64,000 nt of DNA from positions 1 to 64,000 of the forward strand of contig NZ_JAIVMC010000001.1 in the NCBI RefSeq assembly GCF_020177265.1, given 5' to 3'. The translations under genes were made by a program, and so were the position numbers. The notes beneath the pieces are model-generated. The model did not search any database, was not told where the DNA came from, and was given only the letters and a program-made list of their open reading frames with translations. Origin of the DNA: Pseudooceanicola marinus (GTDB taxonomy: Bacteria; Pseudomonadota; Alphaproteobacteria; Rhodobacterales; Rhodobacteraceae). This document shows positions 51,831 to 61,538 of this stretch, piece after piece (positions within the stretch are counted from its first letter, which is position 1; the number at the start of each line of letters is the position of its first letter).

Positions 51831-53120
51831 TCAGTGAAGCGCTTTTCGGATCCGTCGCAGCGCCAGCCAGGTCAGCAGCACCACCACCGGCGTCAGCAGG
51901 GCCGCCAGGGTCGTCTTGCCCAGGCCCGTGTAGCTTTCCAGCGGGGCCGCGACATAAAGCGCCAGCGAGGTGGCGTAGTAGGATATCGCCACCACCGACA
52001 ACCCCTCGACCGTGTGTTGCAGACGCAGCGCCTCGTCCGAGCGGCGGTCCATCGACAGCAGGAGTTCACGGTTCTGCCGCGACAGCTCCACCTCGACCCG
52101 GGTGCGCAGCAGTTCCCCCGCGCGCCCTGCGCGTTCGGTCAGCTGGGCCAGACGGCGGTCGGTGGCCTCGACCGTGCGCATGGCCGGGTCGAAGCGGCGC
52201 ATCATGAATTCGCCAAAGGTTTGTCGGCCCTCGAACCGCGCTTCCCGCAGGACCCGGATGCGGGCGTTGACGATACGTTCATAAGCCTGTGTGGCGGAGA
52301 AGCGGAAGCTGGCGCGCGCGTGCAGCTGTTCCAGGGTGGCGGCGCTGTCCAGAAGGGCCTGCAGCGTCGCCTGGGCGTCGCTGTCGGGCTGGCCGATGCC
52401 GGCGATCTGGGACGACAGCCGCGCCTCGGCCTGTGACAGGTCCGGCCCCATTTCGCGCGCGCGGATCAGCCCCAGCATGGCCATGGCGCGGTAGGCCTCG
52501 ATCTCGCAGAGGCGTTGCAGGATCCGCCCCGTCCGGCCCGGGCCGGTGCCGGGGCGGATGAAGACCGAAAACCGCATGTCGCCTCCGGGGTCGGGGTGGA
52601 AATCCCCGGCGATCACCGCCTGGTCGTCGATCACCCGTGCCACGGCCAGGCTGTCGCCGCTTTGCCCGGCGGCCAGGGAGTCGCGCACCTGCTGGTCGTC
52701 CGTCACCTCGGTCACGCGAAAGCGGGCCGAGGCGATGCGCAAACCGACCGCCTCTGACAGGATGCGCGCGGCCAGGTCGGTCACGTCACGCTCCACCGCG
52801 CCCCAGATCAGGTAGGTCACCACCTCCGTGTGGCTTTCCCATTTCAGGGTCAGCGGCCCCAGACGGCCGGACCAGTGCGTCGCCCCCTCCGCCGGTGGGG
52901 TCAGGCAGCCGCCGCGGATCAGCCCGTCCAGCTGGGCCCGCTCCGCCGCGTGGTCGCGATCGCTGCGGCGCAGCGGGCGCAGGGCGACGAACCAGGCGAA
53001 GCTGCCCGGCGGGATCGTCGGGAAGGGACGAGCGTGCAACTCGTCCACCGTGGCGGCGCGCAGCGGGTGGTCAACGGCGCACGGCGTGTCGGGGGCAGGA
53101 GCAGGGGGCGTTTCGGTCAT
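51831..53120 (-). CDS. DUF3422 family membrane protein
   Basis: This 429-residue protein starts with the DUF3422 pattern (HPLRAATVDELHARPFP), has a long soluble and coiled-coil middle (about 220-365) and two C-terminal transmembrane helices (about 378-400 and 405-424). The C-terminal FEGRQTFGEFMMRRFDPAMRT segment is also conserved. It resembles large coiled-coil membrane proteins but function is unknown. Confidence 0.88.
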   Translation of the reverse strand: MTETPPAPAPDTPCAVDHPLRAATVDELHARPFPTIPPGSFAWFVALRPLRRSDRDHAAERAQLDGLIRGGCLTPPAEGATHWSGRLGPLTLKWESHTEVVTYLIWGAVERDVTDLAARILSEAVGLRIASARFRVTEVTDDQQVRDSLAAGQSGDSLAVARVIDDQAVIAGDFHPDPGGDMRFSVFIRPGTGPGRTGRILQRLCEIEAYRAMAMLGLIRAREMGPDLSQAEARLSSQIAGIGQPDSDAQATLQALLDSAATLEQLHARASFRFSATQAYERIVNARIRVLREARFEGRQTFGEFMMRRFDPAMRTVEATDRRLAQLTERAGRAGELLRTRVEVELSRQNRELLLSMDRRSDEALRLQHTVEGLSVVAISYYATSLALYVAAPLESYTGLGKTTLAALLTPVVVLLTWLALRRIRKALH

Positions 53121-53192
53121 CGGTCAGGTCCAGGTCGGCACGGCGGGAGGCCGGAGGGGGAGAGAGGGGCGACGCGGCAGGCGCGCGGACCC

Positions 53193-54239
53193 TCAGCATA
53201 TACGCGGAAGCTGTTCTCCCACCAGCATGTCGACGATGCGCTGCCCGCCGAAGGCTGTGCGCATGGTCACTGGCACCGCGCCGCGCGGTCCGGCCCGGCC
53301 GACAATCGCCGCATCCCGTCCCGCCGGGATGGCGCGCATCGCCGCCAGCGCCGCCTCGGCCTCCGCCTCCGGCACGAAAAGGACCAGCGTTCCTTCGTTG
53401 GCGAGGTAGAGCGGGTCCAGCCCGAGGATCTCGCAAAGGCCCTTCACCTCCGTGCGCAGGGGCAGGGCAGCCTCGTCCAGCTCGACCGTGACGCCCGCCG
53501 CCTCGGCCATCTCGTTCAGGGTGGAGGCCAGCCCGCCCCGGGTGGCGTCGCGGGCCGCGCGGGTGCCCGGCGCGGCGGCCAGCACCGCCTCCATCAGGTG
53601 GGTGAGGGACTGGCAGTCGCTTTCCAGCGGGGTGGAGAGCGCCAGGTCCCCGCGCGCGGCCAGGATCGTCGCGCCATGATCGCCCAGCACGCCGTTGACC
53701 AGCGCCACGTCGCCTTCGCGGATCCGCGCCGCACCCAGGTCGCGCCCCGCGGGGATCACCCCCACGCCCGAGGTGGTGATGAACACCCCGTCGCCCGATC
53801 CGCGCCCGACGACCTTGGTGTCGCCGGTGACGATGCGCACGCCTGCCGCCTCCGCCTCCCGCGCCATGGAGGCGACGATGCGGCGCAGCAGGGCGATCTC
53901 GGTGCCTTCCTCGATGATGAAGGCCGCCGACAGCCACAGGGGCCGGGCGCCGCCGACCGCCAGGTCGTTGACCGTACCGCAGACCGCCAGCTTGCCGATG
54001 TCGCCGCCGGGAAATTCCAACGGTGTGACGACGAAACTGTCGGTGGTGAAGGCCAAACGGGCGCCGGGCGTGGCCAGGGCCGCGTCGGTCAGCCGCGCCT
54101 GATCCTCGTCTCCCTCGGGGCGGAAGACGTCGGTGAAGACCTCCTCGATCAGGTCGCGCATGGCACGGCCGCCACCGCCATGGGACAGGGTGACATGGGT
54201 ATCTCGAAGGCGGGACGGTTTCGAAGCGGCGTTCATCAC
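53193..54239 (-). CDS. hypE: Hydrogenase maturation protein HypE
   Basis: HypE dehydrates the thiocarbamate on its own C-terminal Cys to a thiocyanate, the source of the active-site CN ligands. The 348-residue PurM-like ATPase has DTHVTLSHGGGGRAM near the N-terminus, FTTDSFVVTPLEFPGGDIG, and the invariant C-terminal PRIC ending with the modified Cys348. It is last in the hup/hyp operon, 40 bases after hypD. Confidence 0.96.
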   Translation of the reverse strand: MMNAASKPSRLRDTHVTLSHGGGGRAMRDLIEEVFTDVFRPEGDEDQARLTDAALATPGARLAFTTDSFVVTPLEFPGGDIGKLAVCGTVNDLAVGGARPLWLSAAFIIEEGTEIALLRRIVASMAREAEAAGVRIVTGDTKVVGRGSGDGVFITTSGVGVIPAGRDLGAARIREGDVALVNGVLGDHGATILAARGDLALSTPLESDCQSLTHLMEAVLAAAPGTRAARDATRGGLASTLNEMAEAAGVTVELDEAALPLRTEVKGLCEILGLDPLYLANEGTLVLFVPEAEAEAALAAMRAIPAGRDAAIVGRAGPRGAVPVTMRTAFGGQRIVDMLVGEQLPRIC

Positions 54240-54279
54240 GGATCCTCTGGATCGTCGGGTCTGGGTGGAAAAAGGGCGG

Positions 54280-55422
54280 TCACTCGGCGGCGACGCGGGC
54301 CCCGCCGTAGGTCCAGTAGGCGGCGCAGGCCCCTTCGGAGCTGACCATCAGCGCGCCCAGCGGGGTGTCGGGGGTGCAGCCGCGCCCGAACTGCGGGCAG
54401 GCCGTGGGTTTCATCCGCCCCGTCATCACCTGGCCGCAGGCACAGCCCTCCGGGTCGGGGACCTGGGCCCGGCCCTGTGGCGCACCATAGCCCACCTGGA
54501 ACCGCGCCTCGGCGTCGAAGGCGCGGAAGGCCTCGCGCATGCGCAGTCCGCTGGCGTCGATCTCGCCCAGCCCGCGCCATTCGAAGCTGGGGCGCGGTTC
54601 ATAGACCGCCTCGATCGCGGCCAGCGAGACGGGATTGCCATGCTCGGGCACGACGCGGGCATACTGGTTCTCGATCTCGGCGCGGCCGTCGCGGATCTGC
54701 TTCAGCACCATCAGCACCGATTGCAGCAGGTCCAGCGGTTCGAACCCCGCCACGACCAGCGGCTTGCCGTAGTCGCGGGCGATGAAGTCGTAGGGATGCG
54801 TTCCGATCACCATGGACACGTGGCCGGGGCCGACGAAGCCATCCAGCAGCATGTGCGGATCCTCCAGCAGCGCCTTCAGCGGCGGCGGCACGGTGATGTG
54901 GTTCACGAAGACCGAGAAGTTGGTCAGCCCCTCCGACGCCGCCTGCTGCACCGACAGCGCGGTGGAGGGCGTGGTCGTCTCGAACCCGAGGCCGAAGAAG
55001 ATCACCTCCCGGTCCGGGTGGCGGCGGGCCAGTTCCAGCGCATCCAGCGGCGAATAGACCGTGCGCACGTCCGCCCCCTGTGCCTTGGCCTGCAGAAGCG
55101 AGCGCGAGGTGCCGGGCACCCGCATGGCATCGCCGAATGTGGTGAAGATCACGCCGGGGCGTTCGGCCAGGGCCACGGCCTCGTCCACGCGCGAGCGGGG
55201 CAGGACGCAGACCGGGCAGCCGGGGCCGTGGATGAATTCGATCCCCTCGTGCACCAGCTTGTCCAGCCCGTAGCGGAAGATCGAATGGGTATGGCCGCCG
55301 CAGATCTCCATGATGCGGATTGGCGCAGCGCGGCTGGCGCCCAGGGTCTCGGCGCTGCGGGCGATGGCCTTCAGCAGGGCGCGGGCCTTCGTGGGGTCGC
55401 GGAATTCCTCGACATAGCGCAT
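54280..55422 (-). CDS. hypD: Hydrogenase maturation protein HypD
   Basis: HypD with HypC assembles the Fe(CN)2CO unit. The 380-residue iron-sulfur protein has MEICGGHTHSIFRYG, GPGCPVCVLP and the C-terminal cluster region with Cys in GCACGQVMTG, ACPQFGRGCTP and EGACAAYW. The hypC stop and hypD start share one base (TGATG), so translation is coupled. Confidence 0.96.
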   Translation of the reverse strand: MRYVEEFRDPTKARALLKAIARSAETLGASRAAPIRIMEICGGHTHSIFRYGLDKLVHEGIEFIHGPGCPVCVLPRSRVDEAVALAERPGVIFTTFGDAMRVPGTSRSLLQAKAQGADVRTVYSPLDALELARRHPDREVIFFGLGFETTTPSTALSVQQAASEGLTNFSVFVNHITVPPPLKALLEDPHMLLDGFVGPGHVSMVIGTHPYDFIARDYGKPLVVAGFEPLDLLQSVLMVLKQIRDGRAEIENQYARVVPEHGNPVSLAAIEAVYEPRPSFEWRGLGEIDASGLRMREAFRAFDAEARFQVGYGAPQGRAQVPDPEGCACGQVMTGRMKPTACPQFGRGCTPDTPLGALMVSSEGACAAYWTYGGARVAAE

Positions 55423-55733
55423 CAGGCGGCTCCTTCGGCGGGGGCGGGAGATGCGGCCAGGGCGCGGTCGCCCTCGGCCATCTGGTCCAGCGCCTCCTGC
55501 GCCTCGCCCAGCTCGCGCAGCGCCTCCAGGGTCGCGGCGGCCTCGGCCGCGTCGATGACGGCCATGGCAAAGCCCACGTGGATCAGCACCCATTCCCCGA
55601 CCAGCCGGTCCAGGGGGCGGTCGGCGACGGGGGCCAGGCTGACCTCGCGCCGCACGCCGGAAATCTCGGCCAGGCCCATCTGTCGGGCGGGGTCGGAAAT
55701 GGCTATGATCTGGCCCGGAATACCAAGACACAT
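55422..55733 (-). CDS. hypC: Hydrogenase maturation chaperone HypC
   Basis: This 103-residue HypC/HupF-family chaperone has the conserved MCLGIPGQI N-terminus (Cys2 coordinates the Fe(CN)2CO), followed by the small OB barrel with VLIHVGFAMAVID. The C-terminal tail (about 75-103) is Ala/Glu-rich. It shuttles iron to the large-subunit precursor with HypD. Confidence 0.95.
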   Translation of the reverse strand: MCLGIPGQIIAISDPARQMGLAEISGVRREVSLAPVADRPLDRLVGEWVLIHVGFAMAVIDAAEAAATLEALRELGEAQEALDQMAEGDRALAASPAPAEGAA

Positions 55734-55736
55734 CGG

Positions 55737-57215
55737 CTAGTCCTCCTCGGATGACACGGACGCATGGGGTTCGATCCCGTAGCGGTCCAGCTTGGCGCGC
55801 AGGCCGACGCGGGACAGGCCCAGCTCGGCGGCGGCGCGCGACTTGTTCCAGCGCAGCCGGGTCAGGGTCTCTCCCAGGATGCGCATCTCCATGATCTCCA
55901 CCCGTTCCTTCAGCGTGCCGTCCAGCTGGCTGAAGTCCGGGGCGGCCTGGGGGGCGCCCTCGCGCGGGTCGCGGGCCTGCAGGATGGGCCGCGAGATCAG
56001 GTCGGCGCCCAGGGTGACATCCTGCGCCAGGATCAGCATCCGCGTCACCTCGTTGCGCAGCTCGGGCAGGTTGCCGGGCCAGTCGTAGCCTTCGAGGAAG
56101 GCGGCGGCATCAGGGGCAAACCCGCGCGCGGGCTTGCCATGCTCCTGCGCCGCCTCGTGCAGGAAGCGTTCGGCCAGCAGCACGATGTCGTCGGCGCGCG
56201 CCCGCAGGGGCGGCAGGGCCAGCTCGGTGACCTGCAGCGCGTAATAAAGGTCGCTGCGGAACCGCCCTTCGGCAACCATGGCGCGCAAGTCGCGGTGGCT
56301 GCCGGCCAGGATGCGGGCGTTGGTGGTCAGCGTCTCATGCGCGCCATAGGGCTGGAAAGCGCCTTCGGTCACAACCCGCCAGAGCGCCATCTGCATGGCG
56401 GGCGACAGGGTGTCGATCCCGTTGAGGAAGACCGTGCCGCGCACCGCCTTCTGCAGCAGGCCGGTGCGGGTCTGCGGGCTGCCCGGCAGGGCGCCGCGGC
56501 GGGCGCCGAACAGCTCTGCCGCCAGCACCTCGTCGCCAAGGCCCGCGCAGTTCAGTTCGAAGAAGGGCCGTTCGGCCCGCAGGGACCCGTAGTGGATGGC
56601 ACGGGCCAGCTCCGTCTTGCCGGTGCCCGGCTCGCCGGTGATCAGCACCGGAACGTCGAAGCTGGCGAAATGCCGGGCGCGGGCGATGGTGGCGTTCAGA
56701 GGCGAGTTCGGCCCGCGCAGCACCTTGTCGAAGCCCAGCCCGGCCTGCAGGATCTGGCGGCGTTCCTCGGTCCGCGCAGCGGCGGCGGTGCCGAGATAGC
56801 GCATCTCCAGCGTCATGCGTTCATGATCGCGCGCCAGCTCGAACAGCCGCGCCGCATTGTTGACGGCCATCAGCAACTGGTCGGGATGCCAGGGCTTGGT
56901 GATGAACTGGTAGATGCCGGCCTCGTTGATCGCGTCGATCATGTCGCCGCTTTCGGTGTAGCCGGTGACAATGATGCGCACCGTGTCGGGCCAGCGGTCG
57001 CGCACCCGGGTCAGCAGGCCCACGCCCGTCTCGCCCGGCATCCGCTGGTCCGAGATCACCACGTGCACCCAGTGCTGTTCCATCTGCGCCCAGGCTTCCT
57101 CGGCGCTGGTCGCCTCCAGGACAGTGAAATCATCCTCCAGCGCCATGCGCATGGCGGCGACGGAATGCGGTTCGTCATCGACGACCAGCACGGTGGGCAG
57201 CTGTGCCTCGGCCAT
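55737..57215 (-). CDS. hupR: Hydrogenase response regulator HupR/HoxA-type
   Basis: This 492-residue NtrC-family regulator controls uptake hydrogenase genes with sensor HupT. It has a receiver domain with phospho-Asp56 in [11 protein letters not shown], an AAA+ domain with Walker [12 protein letters not shown], and a Fis-type DNA-binding end ([21 protein letters not shown]). The loop reads RGALPGS instead of GAFTGA, and the Walker B region reads VFLNGIDTL, lacking the Asp-Glu. R. capsulatus HupR is known to act with sigma70, unphosphorylated. The start shares one base with the hypB stop. Confidence 0.92.
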   Translation of the reverse strand: MAEAQLPTVLVVDDEPHSVAAMRMALEDDFTVLEATSAEEAWAQMEQHWVHVVISDQRMPGETGVGLLTRVRDRWPDTVRIIVTGYTESGDMIDAINEAGIYQFITKPWHPDQLLMAVNNAARLFELARDHERMTLEMRYLGTAAAARTEERRQILQAGLGFDKVLRGPNSPLNATIARARHFASFDVPVLITGEPGTGKTELARAIHYGSLRAERPFFELNCAGLGDEVLAAELFGARRGALPGSPQTRTGLLQKAVRGTVFLNGIDTLSPAMQMALWRVVTEGAFQPYGAHETLTTNARILAGSHRDLRAMVAEGRFRSDLYYALQVTELALPPLRARADDIVLLAERFLHEAAQEHGKPARGFAPDAAAFLEGYDWPGNLPELRNEVTRMLILAQDVTLGADLISRPILQARDPREGAPQAAPDFSQLDGTLKERVEIMEMRILGETLTRLRWNKSRAAAELGLSRVGLRAKLDRYGIEPHASVSSEED

Positions 57216-58117
57216 CACTCGGCCGCCATGCGGATGCGTTTCGCCGCCGCTTCGCCACGCAGCCAGGCGATCCAGCGGTCCAGCCCCTCACCCGTGCGGG
57301 CGGAGACGCGGATGACCTCGATCACCGGGTTCACGCGGCGCAGGTTGGCCTCGTAGAGATCTAGATCGACGTCGCAATGGGGGGCCAGGTCGGTCTTGTT
57401 CAGCAGCGCCAGGCGCGAGGCGGTGAACATGTCGGGATATTTCAGCGGCTTGTCCTCGCCCTCGGTCACCGACAGGATCGCCACCTTGGCATCCTCGCCC
57501 AGGTCGAAAGCCGCAGGGCAGACCAGGTTGCCGACGTTCTCGATGAACAGCGTGCTGTCGGGCGCCAGGCCGAGATGCTCCATCGCGTGGCCCACCATGT
57601 GCCCGTCCAGGTGACAGCCCTTGCCGGTGTTGACCTGCACCGCCGGGGCGCCGGTGGCGCGGATGCGGTCGGCGTCGTTGGTGGTCTGCTGGTCGCCCTC
57701 GATCACCGCGACGGGGCCTGCGTTTGGCGCCGCCTGCATGGCGCGGATCGTGGCGCACAGAAGCGTGGTCTTGCCCGACCCGGGGGAGGAGACGAGGTTG
57801 ACGGCATAGGCGCCCAGCTCGGCCAGGCGGGCACGATTGCGGGCCGCATGGGCATCATTCTGGCTGAGGATGCCGGTCTCGATCTCGATCAGGCGTTCCT
57901 GCGACATGCCGGCCACCTCGGTGCCTGCAGGCCCCTGGCCAAAATGCAGATCACCCGCGGCGCCGTGGTGATGGTGCCCGTGGTGATGATGCGCATGGTC
58001 GTGGGAATGCCCGTGGCCATGCGTGTGAGCATGGCCATGATCGTGCCCGTGATCGTGATCGTGATCGTGGGAATGACCGGCGACGCTGGCGTCACCACAA
58101 CCGCAAACAGTGCACAT
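57215..58117 (-). CDS. hypB: Hydrogenase nickel incorporation GTPase HypB
   Basis: HypB with HypA inserts nickel into the large subunit. The 300-residue protein begins [10 protein letters not shown] (high-affinity metal motif), followed by a His-rich stretch at about 15-52 with over 20 His, expected to store or bind nickel. The GTPase region has the P-loop [23 protein letters not shown], and NKTDL for guanine. The His-rich part is long even for HypB. It lies one base from hypA and hupR genes. Confidence 0.96.
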   Translation of the reverse strand: MCTVCGCGDASVAGHSHDHDHDHGHDHGHAHTHGHGHSHDHAHHHHGHHHHGAAGDLHFGQGPAGTEVAGMSQERLIEIETGILSQNDAHAARNRARLAELGAYAVNLVSSPGSGKTTLLCATIRAMQAAPNAGPVAVIEGDQQTTNDADRIRATGAPAVQVNTGKGCHLDGHMVGHAMEHLGLAPDSTLFIENVGNLVCPAAFDLGEDAKVAILSVTEGEDKPLKYPDMFTASRLALLNKTDLAPHCDVDLDLYEANLRRVNPVIEVIRVSARTGEGLDRWIAWLRGEAAAKRIRMAAE

Positions 58118-58118
58118 A

Positions 58119-58460
58119 TCAGAGCACCTCCATGTCCTTGATCTGCATTTCATCGCCGCCTTGGGGCAGCAGCTTGCCGCCGCCGCAACGCGGGCAGGGC
58201 GACAGGCGTTCGGGGATCTCGACCTCTTCCATGCAGTCGTAGCACAGCGCCTTTCCGGGCAGGTCGATCATCACGAGATCCGCACCCTCGGCCTTGGAGC
58301 CGCGCATCACGACCTCCCAGGCGAAGGAGAGCGCGGCTTTTTCCACGCCGGCGAACTGGCCGATCTCCAGCCGGACCCGGGTGACGCGGGTCACATCGGG
58401 GCGGTTCGCGGCCTGATCCACCACGCGGCGGATCCCTTCGCACAGCGCCATCTCATGCAT
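58119..58460 (-). CDS. hypA: Hydrogenase nickel incorporation protein HypA
   Basis: HypA delivers nickel and carries a structural zinc. The 113-residue protein has the nickel-binding N-terminus [10 protein letters not shown] (His2) and the zinc loop with CYDC and CPRCGG. The start codon lies inside the end of hupK, overlapping by eight bases. Confidence 0.95.
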   Translation of the reverse strand: MHEMALCEGIRRVVDQAANRPDVTRVTRVRLEIGQFAGVEKAALSFAWEVVMRGSKAEGADLVMIDLPGKALCYDCMEEVEIPERLSPCPRCGGGKLLPQGGDEMQIKDMEVL

Positions 58461-59412
58461 CGGGCGCCTCCTCGGCGGGGGCGGCGTCGCAGACGGGGGC
58501 GGGGGGCGGAACGGGGGACCCGTGGGTCGCCTCCAGTTGGACCGGGGTGCAGGGATCGAGGATATCCAGCAGCAGCGGCGCGCGGTCTTCGGCGCCGCCG
58601 GGCAGGCTGGCCAGGGCCCGGTCCGCCACACCGCCCGGCGCCAGCAGGGAGCAGGTGGGCGTGATGCGTTCGAACTCCGTCACGATCCCCTCCTTCTGGG
58701 CAATGCGGATGGCATAGGCGCCCCTCGTCGCGGGCACGATGGCCGTGCCGGGGGCGGGGCAGTGGATCGCGGGCAGGGCGCAGCGCAGCGCGCTTTCCGT
58801 ATCGTAAGCCCGGCCGAGGGCGCGCCACAAGGGGCCTCGGCCAAGGGCCTCCAACGCGGCCATGGCGGGGTGTGTCGCATGGCGTGCGGCCGGGCCATTG
58901 TCGATGGCGCCGTCCCAGGCATTCGCAGCCGAGGCCAGGGGCAGTCCCTCCGCCACACCCTCGCCCGGGCCGAAGGCGGCGTCGATACCGGCCAGGACCG
59001 GCGCGATACCCTGGCCGGAGCCCAGGAAGGCGGCCATGTCGGCCGGGCGCGTCGGCAGACGGCCCGCCGAGCCGAAAAGCGACAGGGCGATCCAGTCCGG
59101 CGGCGCGTGCAGAAGGTCCAGGTCGCGCGGGGTGAGCCCCAGCAGGCGGGGCCAGGACTGGAGAAACTTCAGCAGGTTGTCGCGCAGCATTTCCTCGGCG
59201 ATGCCACGCAGCGCCGGTTGCACGGTGGCCGCGTCGAGCCGCCCCAAGGCGCCCTGAACCGCGGCGGTCTGGGCGTTGCGGCACAGGGCGAAGATCCGGG
59301 GCAGCAGGGCCTCGACCTCCTCCACGCGCTTGCCGATCACCAGCCGGGCCACCGGCAGCGCCGGGGGGCGCCGCAGGCGCAGGCCAGAGGGGGCGGCGAC
59401 CATGGCGTTCAT
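58453..59412 (-). CDS. hupK: Hydrogenase expression/assembly protein HupK
   Basis: This 319-residue protein is distantly related to hydrogenase large subunits and is thought to be a scaffold in HupL maturation. Remnants visible are [10 protein letters not shown] and a C-terminal [14 protein letters not shown], which recalls the DPCxxC of HupL but with one Cys only. The N-terminus reads [19 protein letters not shown]. It lies between the rubredoxin/HupJ fusion and hypA, as in R. capsulatus. Confidence 0.9.
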   Translation of the reverse strand: MNAMVAAPSGLRLRRPPALPVARLVIGKRVEEVEALLPRIFALCRNAQTAAVQGALGRLDAATVQPALRGIAEEMLRDNLLKFLQSWPRLLGLTPRDLDLLHAPPDWIALSLFGSAGRLPTRPADMAAFLGSGQGIAPVLAGIDAAFGPGEGVAEGLPLASAANAWDGAIDNGPAARHATHPAMAALEALGRGPLWRALGRAYDTESALRCALPAIHCPAPGTAIVPATRGAYAIRIAQKEGIVTEFERITPTCSLLAPGGVADRALASLPGGAEDRAPLLLDILDPCTPVQLEATHGSPVPPPAPVCDAAPAEEAPDA

Positions 59413-60299
59413 CTGTCCGGATCCGCCGTGATATCCGATGGGGTGGCCTCGGGCGCGTCGGATGGGGCAGGGGCCTCCTCCGCCAGCCCCGCGGTCAACA
59501 CCGCGCGGCGGCTGGGCCGATCGGTGAGGATCGGGACCGGCGGTGCCTCGGGGCCGTCCGTCCCGGCTTCGGCGCTTGCCGCCGCCTCCAGTTCCGCCTC
59601 ACGGGCGGCGCGGATGTCGGCGCTTCGGTCGGTTTCGGCGCGGTTGGCCTCGTCGAAGATCGCGATCATCACCGCGCGGGCGACGTCGGTGGCGTCTTTC
59701 TGGCGGGTGAAATCGCCCATGGGCGAGAACAGCGAACACGCCTTGTAGCTGCCGATGGCCGGGCGGGTGTTGTGCAGGAATTCGTAATCGCCCGAGGGGA
59801 AGGAGATCACCTCCTTCTCGCCCGGCACCAGGTCCCAGCTGTCGCCGTCGGGCAAGAGCACCAGGTTCATGAACCAGGGCGAGATCAGCACGCCCAGGAT
59901 CTGCTCCTGCCAGGCGCGAAAGCCCACGGCCTCCACCTGCAGCGACTTGTTGACCAGCGGCACGTCCCGCATCTTGGCATGCCAGACCTCGGTGAAATCA
60001 TCCACCAGCCGGGCGGTCACGGCGGCGATGCGGGCCGCCTCGCGCATCTCGGCGGCGCCGGGATCCTCCAGCACCATGAACTGTTCAGCCGGGGCCGAGC
60101 AGGTCGGGCAGGTCCAGTCCTCGGGCAGGGCCGAAAACGGCGTGCCGGGGTCCACCTGGCGGCTGTCGTCGCCGTCTGCCGGATCGTAGGGGGTCCAGCA
60201 GACCTTGCATTCCATGATCGCCTGGTCGGAAATCTTGTCCTGCGCGCCGAGGTAGGAGCCCTCGAAGGTCGCGACGGGCGCGGGGCTTGTGGCGCTCAT
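59409..60299 (-). CDS. HupI (rubredoxin)-HupJ (HybE-like) fusion protein
   Basis: This 296-residue protein starts with a full rubredoxin-like domain (FEGSYLGAQDKISD, then Cys-x2-Cys in ECKVCWTPYDP and in WTCPTCSAP, about residues 10-75), the HupI signature, and continues with a HupJ/HybE chaperone domain (about 85-235: VPLVNKSLQVEAVGFRAWQ, GVLISPWFMNLVLLP). The last 60 residues are disordered Ala/Pro/Glu. HupI and HupJ are separate genes in several hup operons, so here they are fused. The rubredoxin probably protects or feeds electrons during assembly (inferred). Confidence 0.9.
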   Translation of the reverse strand: MSATSPAPVATFEGSYLGAQDKISDQAIMECKVCWTPYDPADGDDSRQVDPGTPFSALPEDWTCPTCSAPAEQFMVLEDPGAAEMREAARIAAVTARLVDDFTEVWHAKMRDVPLVNKSLQVEAVGFRAWQEQILGVLISPWFMNLVLLPDGDSWDLVPGEKEVISFPSGDYEFLHNTRPAIGSYKACSLFSPMGDFTRQKDATDVARAVMIAIFDEANRAETDRSADIRAAREAELEAAASAEAGTDGPEAPPVPILTDRPSRRAVLTAGLAEEAPAPSDAPEATPSDITADPDR

Positions 60300-61111
60300 C
60301 GGATCGCCTCCCGTACTTCGCGCAGCCGCTCGGCGCTGTCCGACAGATCCTCGCCTGCGGCGAGGGCGACCTCGGGCATGGCGGTGATCTCGTAGGTGTC
60401 GAGGATCAGCTGATCGGTGGAGTTGTAGAACTGCACATGCCAGCAGCGCGGCAGGGCGGTGGCGGTGACGCGGCAGTTGCCATAGCCGCGCGACAGGATA
60501 TCGACGGAGCCTTCGCCCAGGCGCGCGGCCAGCCAGGCCAGGTCCTCTTCGGTATGGGGCAGCAGCGACAGGTTGATGACGTGATGCGCGACTTGCCGGT
60601 TGGCGGCGTGGTCCTGCAGCTCCACCAGCAGCGCGGGGGCGTTGACCACGCCGGGCCCGGGGGCGTCGCCGGTGGCGGGGCGGTAGGGGTCTGCGGCGCG
60701 GTCGATGGCGGCGGCGGGCACCTGGGCCACCTCGACCAGGTCGACGCCCGCGCCGGTCAGCGACCAGACCCCAGCAAAGACGCTTTCCTGCACGCGGATC
60801 GCCGGGATGCCGCGGATCTTCATCGCCACCTCGCCCTCGCCCAGGGTCTCGGCCATCACGGCGCGGGCGCGGGCCTCCATCGTCGACAGGTCGAACCGTT
60901 CCGGCGCGCCGCCGGCGGCCACCCGGTCACAGGCCTCGGCCAGGGCGTCCAGCATCGCCAGCGCTGCCGCCGGGGCCTCCTCGACCTCGGGCAGATGCGC
61001 GGAATAGGTGCGCATGTCCTGCGGCATAGGCAGGTATTCGAGTTCCTCGCCATCCTCGGCGGTCTGGGAGCCGGGGCCGTAGCCCGTGGGGGGCATGTGG
61101 AAGTTCTGCAT
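60296..61111 (-). CDS. hupH: Hydrogenase expression/formation protein HupH
   Basis: This 271-residue HupH/HyaF-family protein has an N-terminal GYGPGSQTAEDGE, EYLPMPQDM and a C-terminal region with TALPRCWHVQFYNSTDQLILDTYEIT, typical of the family. It helps maturation of the enzyme in oxygen-exposed cells, as reported for rhizobial HupH. It overlaps the hupIJ gene by four bases. Confidence 0.93.
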   Translation of the reverse strand: MQNFHMPPTGYGPGSQTAEDGEELEYLPMPQDMRTYSAHLPEVEEAPAAALAMLDALAEACDRVAAGGAPERFDLSTMEARARAVMAETLGEGEVAMKIRGIPAIRVQESVFAGVWSLTGAGVDLVEVAQVPAAAIDRAADPYRPATGDAPGPGVVNAPALLVELQDHAANRQVAHHVINLSLLPHTEEDLAWLAARLGEGSVDILSRGYGNCRVTATALPRCWHVQFYNSTDQLILDTYEITAMPEVALAAGEDLSDSAERLREVREAIR

Positions 61112-61123
61112 CTTGGCCTCTCC

Positions 61124-61534
61124 TTAGGCGGCGGGGGTCGGGACGGCGGGGGCTTCGGCGGCGGGACGGGCGGCCAGGAAGCGCGGAATGCGCGCCATGT
61201 AATCGTCCCAGTCGCGCACCCGGGCGATCCCGCCCAGACAGATCCCGTCGCGGAAGAAGATCAGCGAGGGCGTCTTCAGCACGCCGGTCTCGTTGCGCAG
61301 CTCCCGCTCGATCCCGTCGCCCACGACGCAGACGTCGAAGGCCCGCTGAAAGGTCATGTGCAGCTCGGGCAGGATCACCGCCACGTCGGGCGTTTCCAGG
61401 TTGCGCGCGGCGTCGCCGGGGACGAAGGCCACCTGGACCCCGGGGCGGTCGCGCCAGGCGTCGAAGGCGGCGCGATCCTCGAAGGCGGGGAAGCCGAACT
61501 CCTCGGTCAGGCGTGTCACGAGAGGGTGGGTCAT
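61124..61534 (-). CDS. hupG: Hydrogenase accessory protein HupG (HyaE-like)
   Basis: This 136-residue thioredoxin-fold protein lacks the CxxC active site, as is normal for HupG/HyaE. Patterns include FVPGDAARNLETPDVAVILPEL and TPSLIFFRDG. It likely acts as a chaperone for the small subunit. Start ATG 61534. Confidence 0.9.
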   Translation of the reverse strand: MTHPLVTRLTEEFGFPAFEDRAAFDAWRDRPGVQVAFVPGDAARNLETPDVAVILPELHMTFQRAFDVCVVGDGIERELRNETGVLKTPSLIFFRDGICLGGIARVRDWDDYMARIPRFLAARPAAEAPAVPTPAA

Positions 61535-61538
61535 CGGG

